Assembly (NCBI GenBank): GCA_946184215.1
Contig: CAMHER010000056.1
Location: forward strand, 1 to 10,727
Direction of reading: 5' to 3'
Length of the DNA: 10,727 nucleotides
Source of the DNA: an uncultured Clostridia bacterium
GTDB lineage: Bacteria; Bacillota; Clostridia; Oscillospirales; Oscillospiraceae
Shown: piece by piece, positions 1 through 5,930 of the stretch
Layout of the letters: each line of letters begins with the position of its first letter
How positions within the stretch are numbered: position 1 is the stretch's first letter
Made by a program: the position numbers and the translations under genes
Notes under the pieces: generated by a model
Seen by the model: the letters and a program-made list of their open reading frames with translations, nothing else
Database searches by the model: none
What the model was told of the DNA's origin: nothing

Positions 1-200
1 CAGGGGCGAAGGTCTATTCGCTGTACCACCCTGATTTGCCGCGAAGCGGCCTCATCGGTGCCCGTAACGCAGGTCTGCGGCTTTGTTATCCAAAGCAGGC
101 TCGGAAGTGGCTGCCGGTATCGTGTACAGGATCTTTCACCGATCTAATCCCTCTCTGCGGAACACGCTTCTGCCGGCTCGTTTCGTCATCGCCGTTTATC
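1..200 (-). promoter_or_regulatory. T-box riboswitch leader, specifier probably GCC (Ala)
   Basis: Leader RNA that senses uncharged tRNA and controls a downstream gene outside the window, typically an aminoacyl-tRNA synthetase or amino-acid gene. Seen on the minus strand: GAUGA kink-turn element at 190-186, closed by GGC (193-191) with GCC (100-98); AGAGAG of the AG bulge at 156-151; distal loop GGUGAAA at 140-134 closed by GAUC/GAUC; hairpins at 96-80 and 50-38; and the T-box itself. The antiterminator is complete: CAGGG (33-29) pairs with CCCUG (5-1), GCG (21-19) pairs with CGC (8-6), and the bulge UGGUACA lies at 28-22. The UGGU of the bulge pairs with tRNA ending ACCA, so the discriminator base is A. 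If the specifier loop lies between helices GCCGG/CCGGC and GAA/UUC, its 3' side reads AGCCAC, giving codon GCC (111-109) followed by the usual purine. That points to tRNA-Ala, whose discriminator is A. The T-box call is firm; the codon is a hand-folded inference. The competing terminator lies beyond the window. Confidence 0.9.
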
Positions 201-206
201 GATATG

Positions 207-234
207 ATTTTATCACAAAGCTTTGATTTGTCAA
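207..234 (-). promoter_or_regulatory. Sigma-A-type promoter of the T-box leader
   Basis: A perfect -35 box TTGACA (234-229) and a -10 box TAAAAT (212-207) are separated by 16 nt. Transcription would start near 200, just before the T-box stem I. The -35 box contains the TGA stop codon of the upstream U32-family gene, so there is no spare spacer between that gene and the next transcription unit. Confidence 0.75.
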
Positions 235-1448
235 GGAAAATGCTCGTCTTTTGCCTTTCTGACGATTGCGAAACGCTCTGCCTGTCTCGGCAAGTGCATC
301 CGGACCGTCATCATCGGATGACGGGCGTCCTCGATCTTTTCCCCCTCTTCGTCAAACAGCTCTCCCGCCGTAAAGGATATGGGGAGCGCATTCCGGCATA
401 AAAGCTCCAGCCGATCCCCTGGCGCAAACTTATTGCGCTGGGTAACAACGGCGTTTCCCGCCTCGTCGCAGCTTTCCACGACAGCCGCGACGTCATAGGT
501 AGAGGTATAATTCGTATGTTCATAGCTCTGCCCCGGCATGCCAAAATAGAAGCCTGTAGAATACGGGCGGTGGCGAATCTTTCGTGTCTCCTCCGCCCAT
601 ATGGGGTCCAGCTTTTCTCCTTGCAGCGCCGCATCGATTGCATGGCGATAAGCGTTGGTAACAACAGCCGTATAATAGGCTGATTTCATTCTGCCTTCTA
701 TCTTCATGCTGGTAATGCCCGCGTCGATCAGCTCCGGTATGTGCTCGATCATACACATATCGCGGGAATTGAGGATATAGGTTCCTCCGTCTTCTGTGAT
801 CTCAAAATACTCGCCCGGGCGTGTTTCCTCCACCAGATGATACTTCCAACGGCAGGGCTGTGCGCACTGGCCGCGGTTGGCATCCCGCCCGGTCATATAG
901 TTGGACAGCAGACACCGCCCGGAGAAGGAAACACACATAGCTCCATGAACAAAGGCTTCTATTTTCAGATCCTTCGGAGTATGAGCGCGGATCTCCAGTA
1001 TATCGGCAAGGGGCGTTTCCCGCGCCAGGACCACCGTATCTGCTCCGAGATCATACAGCACATTTGCCGTCTCGCTGTTGATCACGCCAAGCTGGGTGCT
1101 GACATGCAGGCCAAGCTGTGGCGCGAATTTTTTGGCAAGATGCATGACGCCAAGATCGGCAACGATAAGCGCATCGGCGCCGATCTCCTGCAGGAAGGAA
1201 AGATACTCCGGCAGACGAAGGAGCTCTTCCTCGCGCGGCAACGTATTGCAGGTCACATACAGTCCGGCTCCGGCGGCGTGTGCCTCCCGGACCGCCAAGC
1301 GAAGCGTTTCGTCATCAAAGCTGACAACAGAAGAGCGCATACCGAATTCCCGCCCGGCGAGATAAACCGCGTCGGCGCCGTAATGCAGCGCCATGCGCAG
1401 CCGCTCCATATCCCCCGCCGGGGAAAGCAATTCAACCTTCTCCGCCAT
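231..1448 (-). CDS. U32 family peptidase-like protein, probable tRNA uridine hydroxylase (TrhP/YrrO type)
   Basis: 405-residue U32 family protein. Members of the TrhP/YegQ/YrrO branch are not simple proteases: they make 5-hydroxyuridine at the tRNA wobble base, using prephenate and an Fe-S cluster. The N-terminus VELLSPAGDMERL is typical of the family (residues 5-17). Residues 164-182 match the U32 signature E-x-F-x2-G-[SA]-x-C-x4-G-x-C-x-x-S exactly. Cys172, Cys179, Cys195, Cys199 and Cys232 are the candidate cluster ligands. The start is placed at 1448 because the conserved N-terminus begins there; an in-frame ATG at 1568 would add 40 residues that are only the mltG coding region in another frame. 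The gene overlaps the end of mltG by 17 bp, which suggests translational coupling; its own Shine-Dalgarno is weak. In Bacillus subtilis mltG (yrrL) is followed by trmR and two U32 genes, so the pairing is conserved. Branch assignment within U32 (TrhP versus RlhA-like) rests on this synteny and is not proven. Confidence 0.9.
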   Translation of the reverse strand: MAEKVELLSPAGDMERLRMALHYGADAVYLAGREFGMRSSVVSFDDETLRLAVREAHAAGAGLYVTCNTLPREEELLRLPEYLSFLQEIGADALIVADLGVMHLAKKFAPQLGLHVSTQLGVINSETANVLYDLGADTVVLARETPLADILEIRAHTPKDLKIEAFVHGAMCVSFSGRCLLSNYMTGRDANRGQCAQPCRWKYHLVEETRPGEYFEITEDGGTYILNSRDMCMIEHIPELIDAGITSMKIEGRMKSAYYTAVVTNAYRHAIDAALQGEKLDPIWAEETRKIRHRPYSTGFYFGMPGQSYEHTNYTSTYDVAAVVESCDEAGNAVVTQRNKFAPGDRLELLCRNALPISFTAGELFDEEGEKIEDARHPMMTVRMHLPRQAERFAIVRKAKDEHFP

Positions 1449-2775
1449 AGTCCTGCGTGGCCACAAAGGCGTTGAACTGATCGATGGTTTCAAAAAACTG
1501 ATGCGTTCCCGTCGCTGTATCAAGTGTAAAGAAATAGTCTCCCGTATTGGCCGGGACCAGCGCCGCATTGATTGAGCTCATGCCCGGATTGCAGATCGGC
1601 GTAGGCGGAAGACCCGTGTTGATCATCAGGTTATACGGCGAATCCTCAGACAACATTTCTGCCGTCGGTGCCCCTTCATGGTCCTGATGTACATAGAGAA
1701 TCGAAGACTCAAGTCCAAGCGTCCAGCCGCTGCGGATACGATTGTATATAACGGCAGCAATCAGCGGACGCTCTTCATCGTTGGCCGCTTCGCGTTCGAT
1801 CAGCGAAGCGATCTCAAGCACCTGGCGCAGGGTCATTCCTCTGTCGCTGACCTGCTTTTCCATGTCAGCGCTCATTTTCCCATAGAAATTCTGGAGGAAT
1901 TTGTTGATTGCGCTCGGTGCGCTCATGCCCTTATAGAATTCATAGGTATCCGGGAACAGAAAGCCTTCGAGACGAGAAGCGTCGCCGACTTCGGTCCCGA
2001 TCAGGAAGGAATATTCAAAATTTTCGTTCGCTGCGGCATCCATCAGCTCTTCATAGCTGCAAACGCCGTTCTCTTCAAGACGATAGAAGATCTGGCTCAT
2101 GGTAAAGCCCTCGGGGATCGTGACGGTGACCGTTGCAGCCGCGCCGGAATTTTTCCGCATTTTCCCAATCAGGGCACGGTAATCGTAGGAGGATTTCAAC
2201 TCATACTCGCCCGGTTCAAGTTTGGTGTCGGCTTTCGAGATCCTGCAGAACAGCTTAAAGAGCCATTTATACTGAATCAGTCCAGCGGATTTCAGTTCCT
2301 CCGCCACATAGTCGATATCGGCGCTGGAAACACGCTTTGTCCCGGTTACATTGCCGTCCTCATCCAAAACCTCAACGGTTTTGGACGTAAAGATTTCTGT
2401 TGGAAGCGATACCTCGGCTGTAAACAGATCTTTGTTCAATGCAAGAGCGTCTGCCGCGGACATCCAGGCCACGCACGCCAGGATGATACTGATGCAGGCG
2501 ATGAAAACAAAATACATAACGCCGCCGAGACAGCCGGAATGGTATTCTCTTCCGCGGCGGACCGGCTGAAAGTCCCGCTCGGTGAGTTCCTCCTCGCTGT
2601 ATTCGCCAGGCTCTTCGCCCTCCTCCGGCGCCTGCGCAGGGACAGCCCCCGTCCTTTGTGATGCGGAAGCCGCCTTGTGCAGGGCACTGTCCTCGATTTT
2701 CTTTTGCGAAGCGGTTTTCTCCTTCTCCTCATGGAGACGGAAAATCTCATTGATTTTTTCCATTTCTTCTGCCAT
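1432..2775 (-). CDS. mltG: Endolytic murein transglycosylase MltG
   Basis: 447-residue membrane-anchored lytic transglycosylase that cuts nascent glycan strands and so sets their length. Order of parts: an acidic, Lys/Glu-rich cytoplasmic N-terminus (1-82, low complexity with EEGEEPGEYSEEE at 51-63), one membrane helix (about 84-106), then the extracellular YceG domain. PEGFTMSQIFYRLEENGV (221-238) is the LysM-like subdomain typical of MltG. ASLIEREA (323-330) carries the catalytic Glu327, equivalent to Glu218 of E. coli MltG. The C-terminal part holds the conserved LPPTPICNPG (389-398). The start at 2775 has a perfect AGGAGGT six bases upstream; an in-frame ATG at 2913 lacks such a site and would add 46 residues of unlikely sequence. 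No clear promoter is seen in front, so it may be read through from tmk, across the antisense of the small plus-strand gene, or have a weak own promoter. Overlaps the U32 gene. Confidence 0.95.
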   Translation of the reverse strand: MAEEMEKINEIFRLHEEKEKTASQKKIEDSALHKAASASQRTGAVPAQAPEEGEEPGEYSEEELTERDFQPVRRGREYHSGCLGGVMYFVFIACISIILACVAWMSAADALALNKDLFTAEVSLPTEIFTSKTVEVLDEDGNVTGTKRVSSADIDYVAEELKSAGLIQYKWLFKLFCRISKADTKLEPGEYELKSSYDYRALIGKMRKNSGAAATVTVTIPEGFTMSQIFYRLEENGVCSYEELMDAAANENFEYSFLIGTEVGDASRLEGFLFPDTYEFYKGMSAPSAINKFLQNFYGKMSADMEKQVSDRGMTLRQVLEIASLIEREAANDEERPLIAAVIYNRIRSGWTLGLESSILYVHQDHEGAPTAEMLSEDSPYNLMINTGLPPTPICNPGMSSINAALVPANTGDYFFTLDTATGTHQFFETIDQFNAFVATQDYGGEG

Positions 2776-2806
2776 AGGTTTACCTCCTGTCATGGAAGGG
2801 CCGTTT

Positions 2807-2836
2807 GTGACACCTCTCTTCGCGCTGGCATATGAT
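2807..2836 (+). promoter_or_regulatory. Candidate promoter of the small Gly-Cys protein gene
   Basis: GTGACA (2807-2812, five of six bases of TTGACA) and TATGAT (2831-2836, five of six of TATAAT) are 18 nt apart on the plus strand. Start of transcription would be near 2843, leaving a leader of about 92 nt. That leader contains a short hairpin, GCGGCG/CGCCGC at about 2844-2860. The promoter was found by eye in a stretch that has no other plus-strand gene to serve. Confidence 0.35.
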
Positions 2837-2934
2837 AGCGCGAGCGGCGGAAATCGCCGCAGATCTGTCCGCGTCTGCCGCACAGGGCACGGCAAAGGGA
2901 GGAAAATTTTCAAGTGCGGAGAAAGGTTTCTATC

Positions 2935-3069
2935 ATGTTCTGCAACGGGTGCAACAACAGTTATCTTTGGCTGATTATCATTCTGATCATTCTCTTCGGT
3001 TGGAACGGCAACGGTTGCGGCTGCGGCTGTGGCTGCGACAACAACAACGGCTGCGGCTGCGGCTGCTGA
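2935..3069 (+). CDS. Small membrane protein with Gly-Cys repeats ('chorion class high-cysteine' type)
   Basis: A 44-residue protein on the opposite strand to every neighbour. It begins with a Cys pair, CNGC (3-6), followed by a hydrophobic segment YLWLIIILIILFGW (10-23) long enough to enter or cross a membrane. It ends in two Gly-Cys blocks, GCGCGCGC (27-34) and GCGCGC (39-44), joined by DNNN. Nine of 44 residues are Cys and there are almost no charges. A good ribosome site, GGAGAAAGG, lies eight bases before the ATG, and a terminator follows the stop by a few bases, so this is a real gene rather than a chance frame. Proteins of this layout occur in Clostridia and are labelled after insect chorion proteins only because of composition. 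The function is unknown. Metal binding, a membrane-attached disulfide cap, or a spore/envelope role are possibilities, none shown by the sequence. Confidence 0.85.
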   Translation: MFCNGCNNSYLWLIIILIILFGWNGNGCGCGCGCDNNNGCGCGC

Positions 3070-3075
3070 GCTGGG

Positions 3076-3106
3076 GGGTCTCCTTTGGGAGACCCTTTTA
3101 TTTTTT
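3076..3106 (+). terminator. Intrinsic terminator of the small Gly-Cys protein gene
   Basis: An eight-base-pair stem GGGTCTCC (3076-3083) / GGAGACCC (3088-3095) with a TTTG loop is followed by a T-rich run interrupted by one A (3096-3106). It works only for plus-strand transcripts: on the minus strand the hairpin is followed by a C-rich stretch, so it would not stop tmk messages in the standard way. The T-run contains the stop codon of tmk (3098-3100), so the two convergent units touch here. Confidence 0.9.
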
Positions 3107-3772
3107 CAGTTCTGAAAGAATCAACTGATAAATCTCTTCATTTTTCTCGTCAATGTCGCGCTCCGCGCCGTCTTTCAGATAGGGGACGCGGTGCCAGCCA
3201 TAGAACGCCGCGGCCTTGTCGGCCGTATTCAGGCAGCGTTTCAGATAGGCGATATCCTTCTCGTGAATATCGGCTGTCGTATTGGTCTTCTGCTGCCTGC
3301 GGCGCATACGCGCGAGTGATAATTCTATGTTCACGTCCAGGTATATGACAAGATCGGGCCTGGGAAGTCCCATCTTCGTGTATTCCAAATCAGACAGCCA
3401 GGCGAAAAAATCGCTCAGTTCATTTTCCGGCAGCTTGCTGCCCTGATGCACGGCGTTGGAGGTCGTATAGCGGTCAGAGAGGATTACGCCTCCTCCCAGA
3501 TACTTCTCGCCCCAATCCTGCTTGAAGGAAGCAAATCGATCGACCGCATAGAAGGTAGAGGCAGTATAGGCATTCACGTCACCGGGATGCTCTCCAAACT
3601 CGCCCGAGAGATACATGCGGATCAAAACACTGCTCTCTTTATCATAGCGCGGAAAAACGATATGGCTATAATCGATCCCGTCACGTTTAAGTTTTTCGCA
3701 AATCCGGCGGTACTGAGCGGATTTACCGCTTCCGTCAATCCCTTCCAGGACGATCAGCTTACCTTTACTCAT
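3098..3772 (-). CDS. tmk: Thymidylate kinase (dTMP kinase), divergent Clostridia type
   Basis: 224-residue nucleoside monophosphate kinase that makes dTDP from dTMP in dTTP synthesis. P-loop GIDGSGKS (11-18); FPRYDKES (40-47) for the nucleotide-monophosphate site; DRF (78-80); and the DRY motif (100-102) within SDRYTTSNAVHQ. A lid rich in basic residues, RMRRRQQK, lies at 155-162. The P-loop lacks the basic residue of type I enzymes while the lid is basic, as in type II. The spelling FPRYDKES and the segment GDVNAYTASTFYAVDRF differ from textbook Tmk but are typical of a form found in Clostridia. A standard tmk next to holB could exist elsewhere in the genome, so this may be a paralogue or a broader deoxynucleoside kinase. 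The gene starts 7 nt after the GT26 stop; the nearest purine-rich ribosome site (AGAGGA) lies inside the end of that gene, rather far away, which suggests coupling. The stop codon lies in the convergent terminator. Confidence 0.88.
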   Translation of the reverse strand: MSKGKLIVLEGIDGSGKSAQYRRICEKLKRDGIDYSHIVFPRYDKESSVLIRMYLSGEFGEHPGDVNAYTASTFYAVDRFASFKQDWGEKYLGGGVILSDRYTTSNAVHQGSKLPENELSDFFAWLSDLEYTKMGLPRPDLVIYLDVNIELSLARMRRRQQKTNTTADIHEKDIAYLKRCLNTADKAAAFYGWHRVPYLKDGAERDIDEKNEEIYQLILSELKK

Positions 3773-3779
3773 TTTTTTA

Positions 3780-4511
3780 TCATTTTCCTCTCACTCGGTA
3801 TCGAAGCGATACCGGAATTATCAGCGGGATCCGAAGGATCCGCGTGATGCGTTTCGGCTCACGGATAGAACGGTAGAGCCATTCCAGCCCGATTTTGCGC
3901 CACCCCTCCGGCGCCCGATCAACATTCCCTGCAAACACGTCCAGCGTGCCGCCAAGCCCTGCCATCAATCCGACGTGAAGAGCAGACGCATTTTTGTACA
4001 TCCACCTCTCCTGACGAGGAGAGCCGAGACAGACGATCAGGAGATCCGGAGACGCCGTATTGATGCGCTCACAGATTCTCTTCTCATCTGTACTGCTGAA
4101 GTACCCATGGCTTGTCCCGGCAATCACAAGTCCTGGGATCAATTCACGTAAGCGGTCCGCTGCTGCTTCGGCTATACCCTGTCGCGCTCCGAGCAGAAAG
4201 ACGCTTCTGCCCCGCTCGCCCATTTTTTTCAAAAGGGAAAAAGCAAAATCGATTCCCGTGACGCGCTGATGAAGCGGTATCTTCAAAATGCGCGCCGCGG
4301 CGAGAACGCCGATGCTGTCCGGAAGCGAGAGAAACGCACTTTGCGAGATTTGCCTGAGATCGCGCTGTGTTTTTGCCTGAAGCAAGTATTCCGCATTCGG
4401 GGTAATGACAAAAGCGCCCTTTCTCTCATGCATGGCCGTCATCGCGCGATCTACTGCTTCGTTTGGCGTTGTGCTGTCAATTTCCGTGCCAAGCACGGTA
4501 ACGCGTGTCAT
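3780..4511 (-). CDS. WecG/TagA/CpsF family (GT26) glycosyltransferase
   Basis: 243-residue peripheral membrane glycosyltransferase of family GT26. TagA adds N-acetylmannosamine to undecaprenyl-diphospho-GlcNAc to make the wall teichoic acid linkage unit; WecG and CpsF relatives use related lipid-linked acceptors. Seen here: TPNAEYL with Thr37 at its head, LPDSIGV with Asp65, the central LLGARQG (106-112), CLGSPRQERWM (161-171), GLGGTLDVFAG (185-195), and a C-terminal tail RSIREPKRITRIL (214-226). Thr37, Asp65 and the tail arginines 214, 221 and 224 fall at the same numbers as the functional residues described for Thermoanaerobacter italicus TagA. All parts are present, so the enzyme should be active. 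No signal peptide; membrane contact is expected through the tail. The start ATG shares the bases ATGA with the Sir2 stop, a sign of translational coupling. No other wall-polymer gene is in the window, so the polymer served is unknown. Confidence 0.92.
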   Translation of the reverse strand: MTRVTVLGTEIDSTTPNEAVDRAMTAMHERKGAFVITPNAEYLLQAKTQRDLRQISQSAFLSLPDSIGVLAAARILKIPLHQRVTGIDFAFSLLKKMGERGRSVFLLGARQGIAEAAADRLRELIPGLVIAGTSHGYFSSTDEKRICERINTASPDLLIVCLGSPRQERWMYKNASALHVGLMAGLGGTLDVFAGNVDRAPEGWRKIGLEWLYRSIREPKRITRILRIPLIIPVSLRYRVRGK

Positions 4512-5224
4512 ATTTGATCAAAAACCTCCCCGATCCTGTCATGAATGACGAGGTCGGCATAGCTGTCATACGGAGTCTCACTGAGATTGACCAGAACAAG
4601 CTTATTTCCCCGGTAATAGTTTATAAGGCCTGCTGCCGGATAAACATTCAGGGATGTGCCGCCGACGATCAGAACATCCGCGGCGCGGATGTAAGAGACC
4701 GCCTGAGAGAGTATATCCTGATCCAGGCTTTCTTCATACAAAACAATGTCCGGGCGGATCACGCCGCCGCAGTCACAGCGGGGTACCCCTTTGCCGTAGT
4801 TGATCACATCGGCAGGATAGGGCTTGCGGCATTTGGAGCAATAGGCGCGCAGGATGCTGCCGTGCAGTTCCAGCACGCGCTTGCTGCCGGCTGCCTGATG
4901 GAGTCCGTCAATGTTCTGCGTAATAACGGCGCGAAGCTTTCCTTCCCGCTCCAATTCAGCCAAGCGCAGATGCGCCCGGTTGGGCTTGACGTTTTCCACG
5001 ACAAGCTTGGCACGGTGAAAGCGATAGTATTCCTCAGGATCGCGCACAAAAAAGCTGTGACTTAAAATCGTCTCAGGCGGATACTGCCACTGCTGGTTAT
5101 AAAGGCCGTCTACACTGCGAAAATCCGGGATCCCGCTTTCCGTGCTGACGCCGGCACCGCCGAAGAAAACGATATTGTTACTGTTCCTGACGATCTCACG
5201 GAGTTTTTCTATTTGTTCGTTCAC
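4508..5224 (-). CDS. Sir2-family NAD-dependent protein deacylase
   Basis: Cytosolic sirtuin that removes acyl groups from protein lysines with NAD. With a GTG start at 5224 it has 238 residues. NAD-binding GAGVSTESGIPDFR (23-36), QNID (103-106), catalytic His121 in LELHGS, and a zinc site of CSKC (129-132) and CDC (150-152). GGTSLNVYPA (188-197) completes the Rossmann fold. All catalytic and zinc residues are present. An ATG at 5239 is in frame, but it would use up the perfect GGAGG (5237-5233), which sits eight bases before the GTG, and a promoter candidate places the transcript start at about that ATG; the GTG is therefore the better start. The preference for acetyl, succinyl or other acyl groups cannot be read safely. 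Overlaps the GT26 gene by 4 bp; upstream lies the cyclodeaminase gene with an 88-nt gap. Confidence 0.95.
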   Translation of the reverse strand: MNEQIEKLREIVRNSNNIVFFGGAGVSTESGIPDFRSVDGLYNQQWQYPPETILSHSFFVRDPEEYYRFHRAKLVVENVKPNRAHLRLAELEREGKLRAVITQNIDGLHQAAGSKRVLELHGSILRAYCSKCRKPYPADVINYGKGVPRCDCGGVIRPDIVLYEESLDQDILSQAVSYIRAADVLIVGGTSLNVYPAAGLINYYRGNKLVLVNLSETPYDSYADLVIHDRIGEVFDQI

Positions 5225-5246
5225 AGCGCTTTCCTCCATTCATTTC

Positions 5247-5275
5247 AGTATAATCTATCGCTTCCGCCCCGGCAA
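5247..5275 (-). promoter_or_regulatory. Candidate promoter in front of the Sir2 gene
   Basis: TTGCCG (5275-5270, four of six bases of TTGACA) and TATACT (5252-5247, five of six of TATAAT) are exactly 17 nt apart. Transcription would start near 5240, giving a leader of about 16 nt to the GTG start. The -35 side is embedded in an inverted repeat GCCCC/GGGGC (5266-5285). If real, Sir2, the GT26 enzyme and tmk form their own transcript, separate from or in addition to that of prfC. Confidence 0.45.
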
Positions 5276-5312
5276 GCTCGGGGGCATTCATATTGCCGCG
5301 GTTTAAGAATTC

Positions 5313-5918
5313 TTATTGCTTTGCTTTCTCAATGATCTTGTTGTAGAGTTCCTCTCTTTCAGCAAGGAAAACCTCATTTTCACGGTGCGTGACATAGCGG
5401 TATGTTTCATCGGAGCTCAGTGAAGAAAAAGCCGCGATCACATGCTGAGAAACCCGACAGGCGCTCATGACAAGCTCGGCTGCTTCGGCAAGAAGAGACT
5501 TGTCTTCCTCGGCAGCTCTGTCACAAAGCTCAAGAGCAAACTCCAGTGCCGGCTTTGTCATGTTGACGATCTCGGCTTCGATGCAGGTCGCCGTCTGAAT
5601 CGACGCTTCGATCTCGCGCGGTCCGCCTTCCTTTTTTGCGCGGTTGATCGGGCCTTTGGATTTGACTGCCTCGTCGATCAGATGGACCATATAGCCGCGG
5701 AGGATTTCGCTGTTGCGCACAATATAATCCAGCCGCTCGTCTCCCTCGTTTGCCGCGGCACAGTTCTTGGCCACGCGCAGCACAAGCGCATTGCCCATGG
5801 CCGCCGTATAGGCAGCGGCGCTTCCCGCACCGGCCTTACTTTCGGGCGCGGCAAGAGCCGTTGTAAAGTCCTCAGCTTTCTTTTCTTTAAAAATATCAAT
5901 AACGATTTTGCCAGCCAT
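5313..5918 (-). CDS. Cyclodeaminase/cyclohydrolase family protein (FchA-like)
   Basis: 201-residue, all-helical protein of the formimidoyl-tetrahydrofolate cyclodeaminase family (FTCD_C fold). Characterised members act on formimino- or methenyl-tetrahydrofolate in one-carbon metabolism and form dimers. The family opening is normally a Gly-rich stretch close to TPGGGSVAA; here residues 28-36 read KAGAGSAAA, with the helix AAMGNALVLRVAKNCA following. LLAEAAELVMSACRVSQHVI (142-161) fits the C-terminal helices. Length is normal for the single-domain form. The altered loop makes the family assignment better than the reaction: the enzyme could be a methenyl-THF cyclohydrolase, a formimino-THF cyclodeaminase, or a changed relative. 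The ribosome site AGGAG overlaps the stop of prfC and the gap is 12 nt, so the two are cotranscribed. No other folate or histidine-degradation gene is in the window. Confidence 0.8.
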   Translation of the reverse strand: MAGKIVIDIFKEKKAEDFTTALAAPESKAGAGSAAAYTAAMGNALVLRVAKNCAAANEGDERLDYIVRNSEILRGYMVHLIDEAVKSKGPINRAKKEGGPREIEASIQTATCIEAEIVNMTKPALEFALELCDRAAEEDKSLLAEAAELVMSACRVSQHVIAAFSSLSSDETYRYVTHRENEVFLAEREELYNKIIEKAKQ

Positions 5919-5930
5919 GTCAAAACGCTC

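Noticed and set aside
36..401. 121-codon open frame on the plus strand at the left end
   Set aside because: It lies over the T-box leader and the end of the U32 gene, both well supported on the minus strand.
1678..2661. 327-codon open frame on the plus strand opposite mltG
   Set aside because: Antisense shadow of mltG; composition is that of reversed coding sequence and no family is recognisable.
2832..2860. Minus-strand promoter for mltG around TATCAT (2837-2832)
   Set aside because: The -10 match is fair but the -35 position is GC-rich with no resemblance to TTGACA.
5266..5285. GCCCC/GGGGC inverted repeat as a terminator between the cyclodeaminase and Sir2 genes
   Set aside because: Neither strand has a T-run after it; it overlaps the Sir2 promoter candidate and is better viewed as a possible operator.
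5304..5315. TAAGAATTCTTA palindrome at the end of the cyclodeaminase gene as a terminator
   Set aside because: No loop and no U-run after it; it cannot form a normal terminator hairpin.
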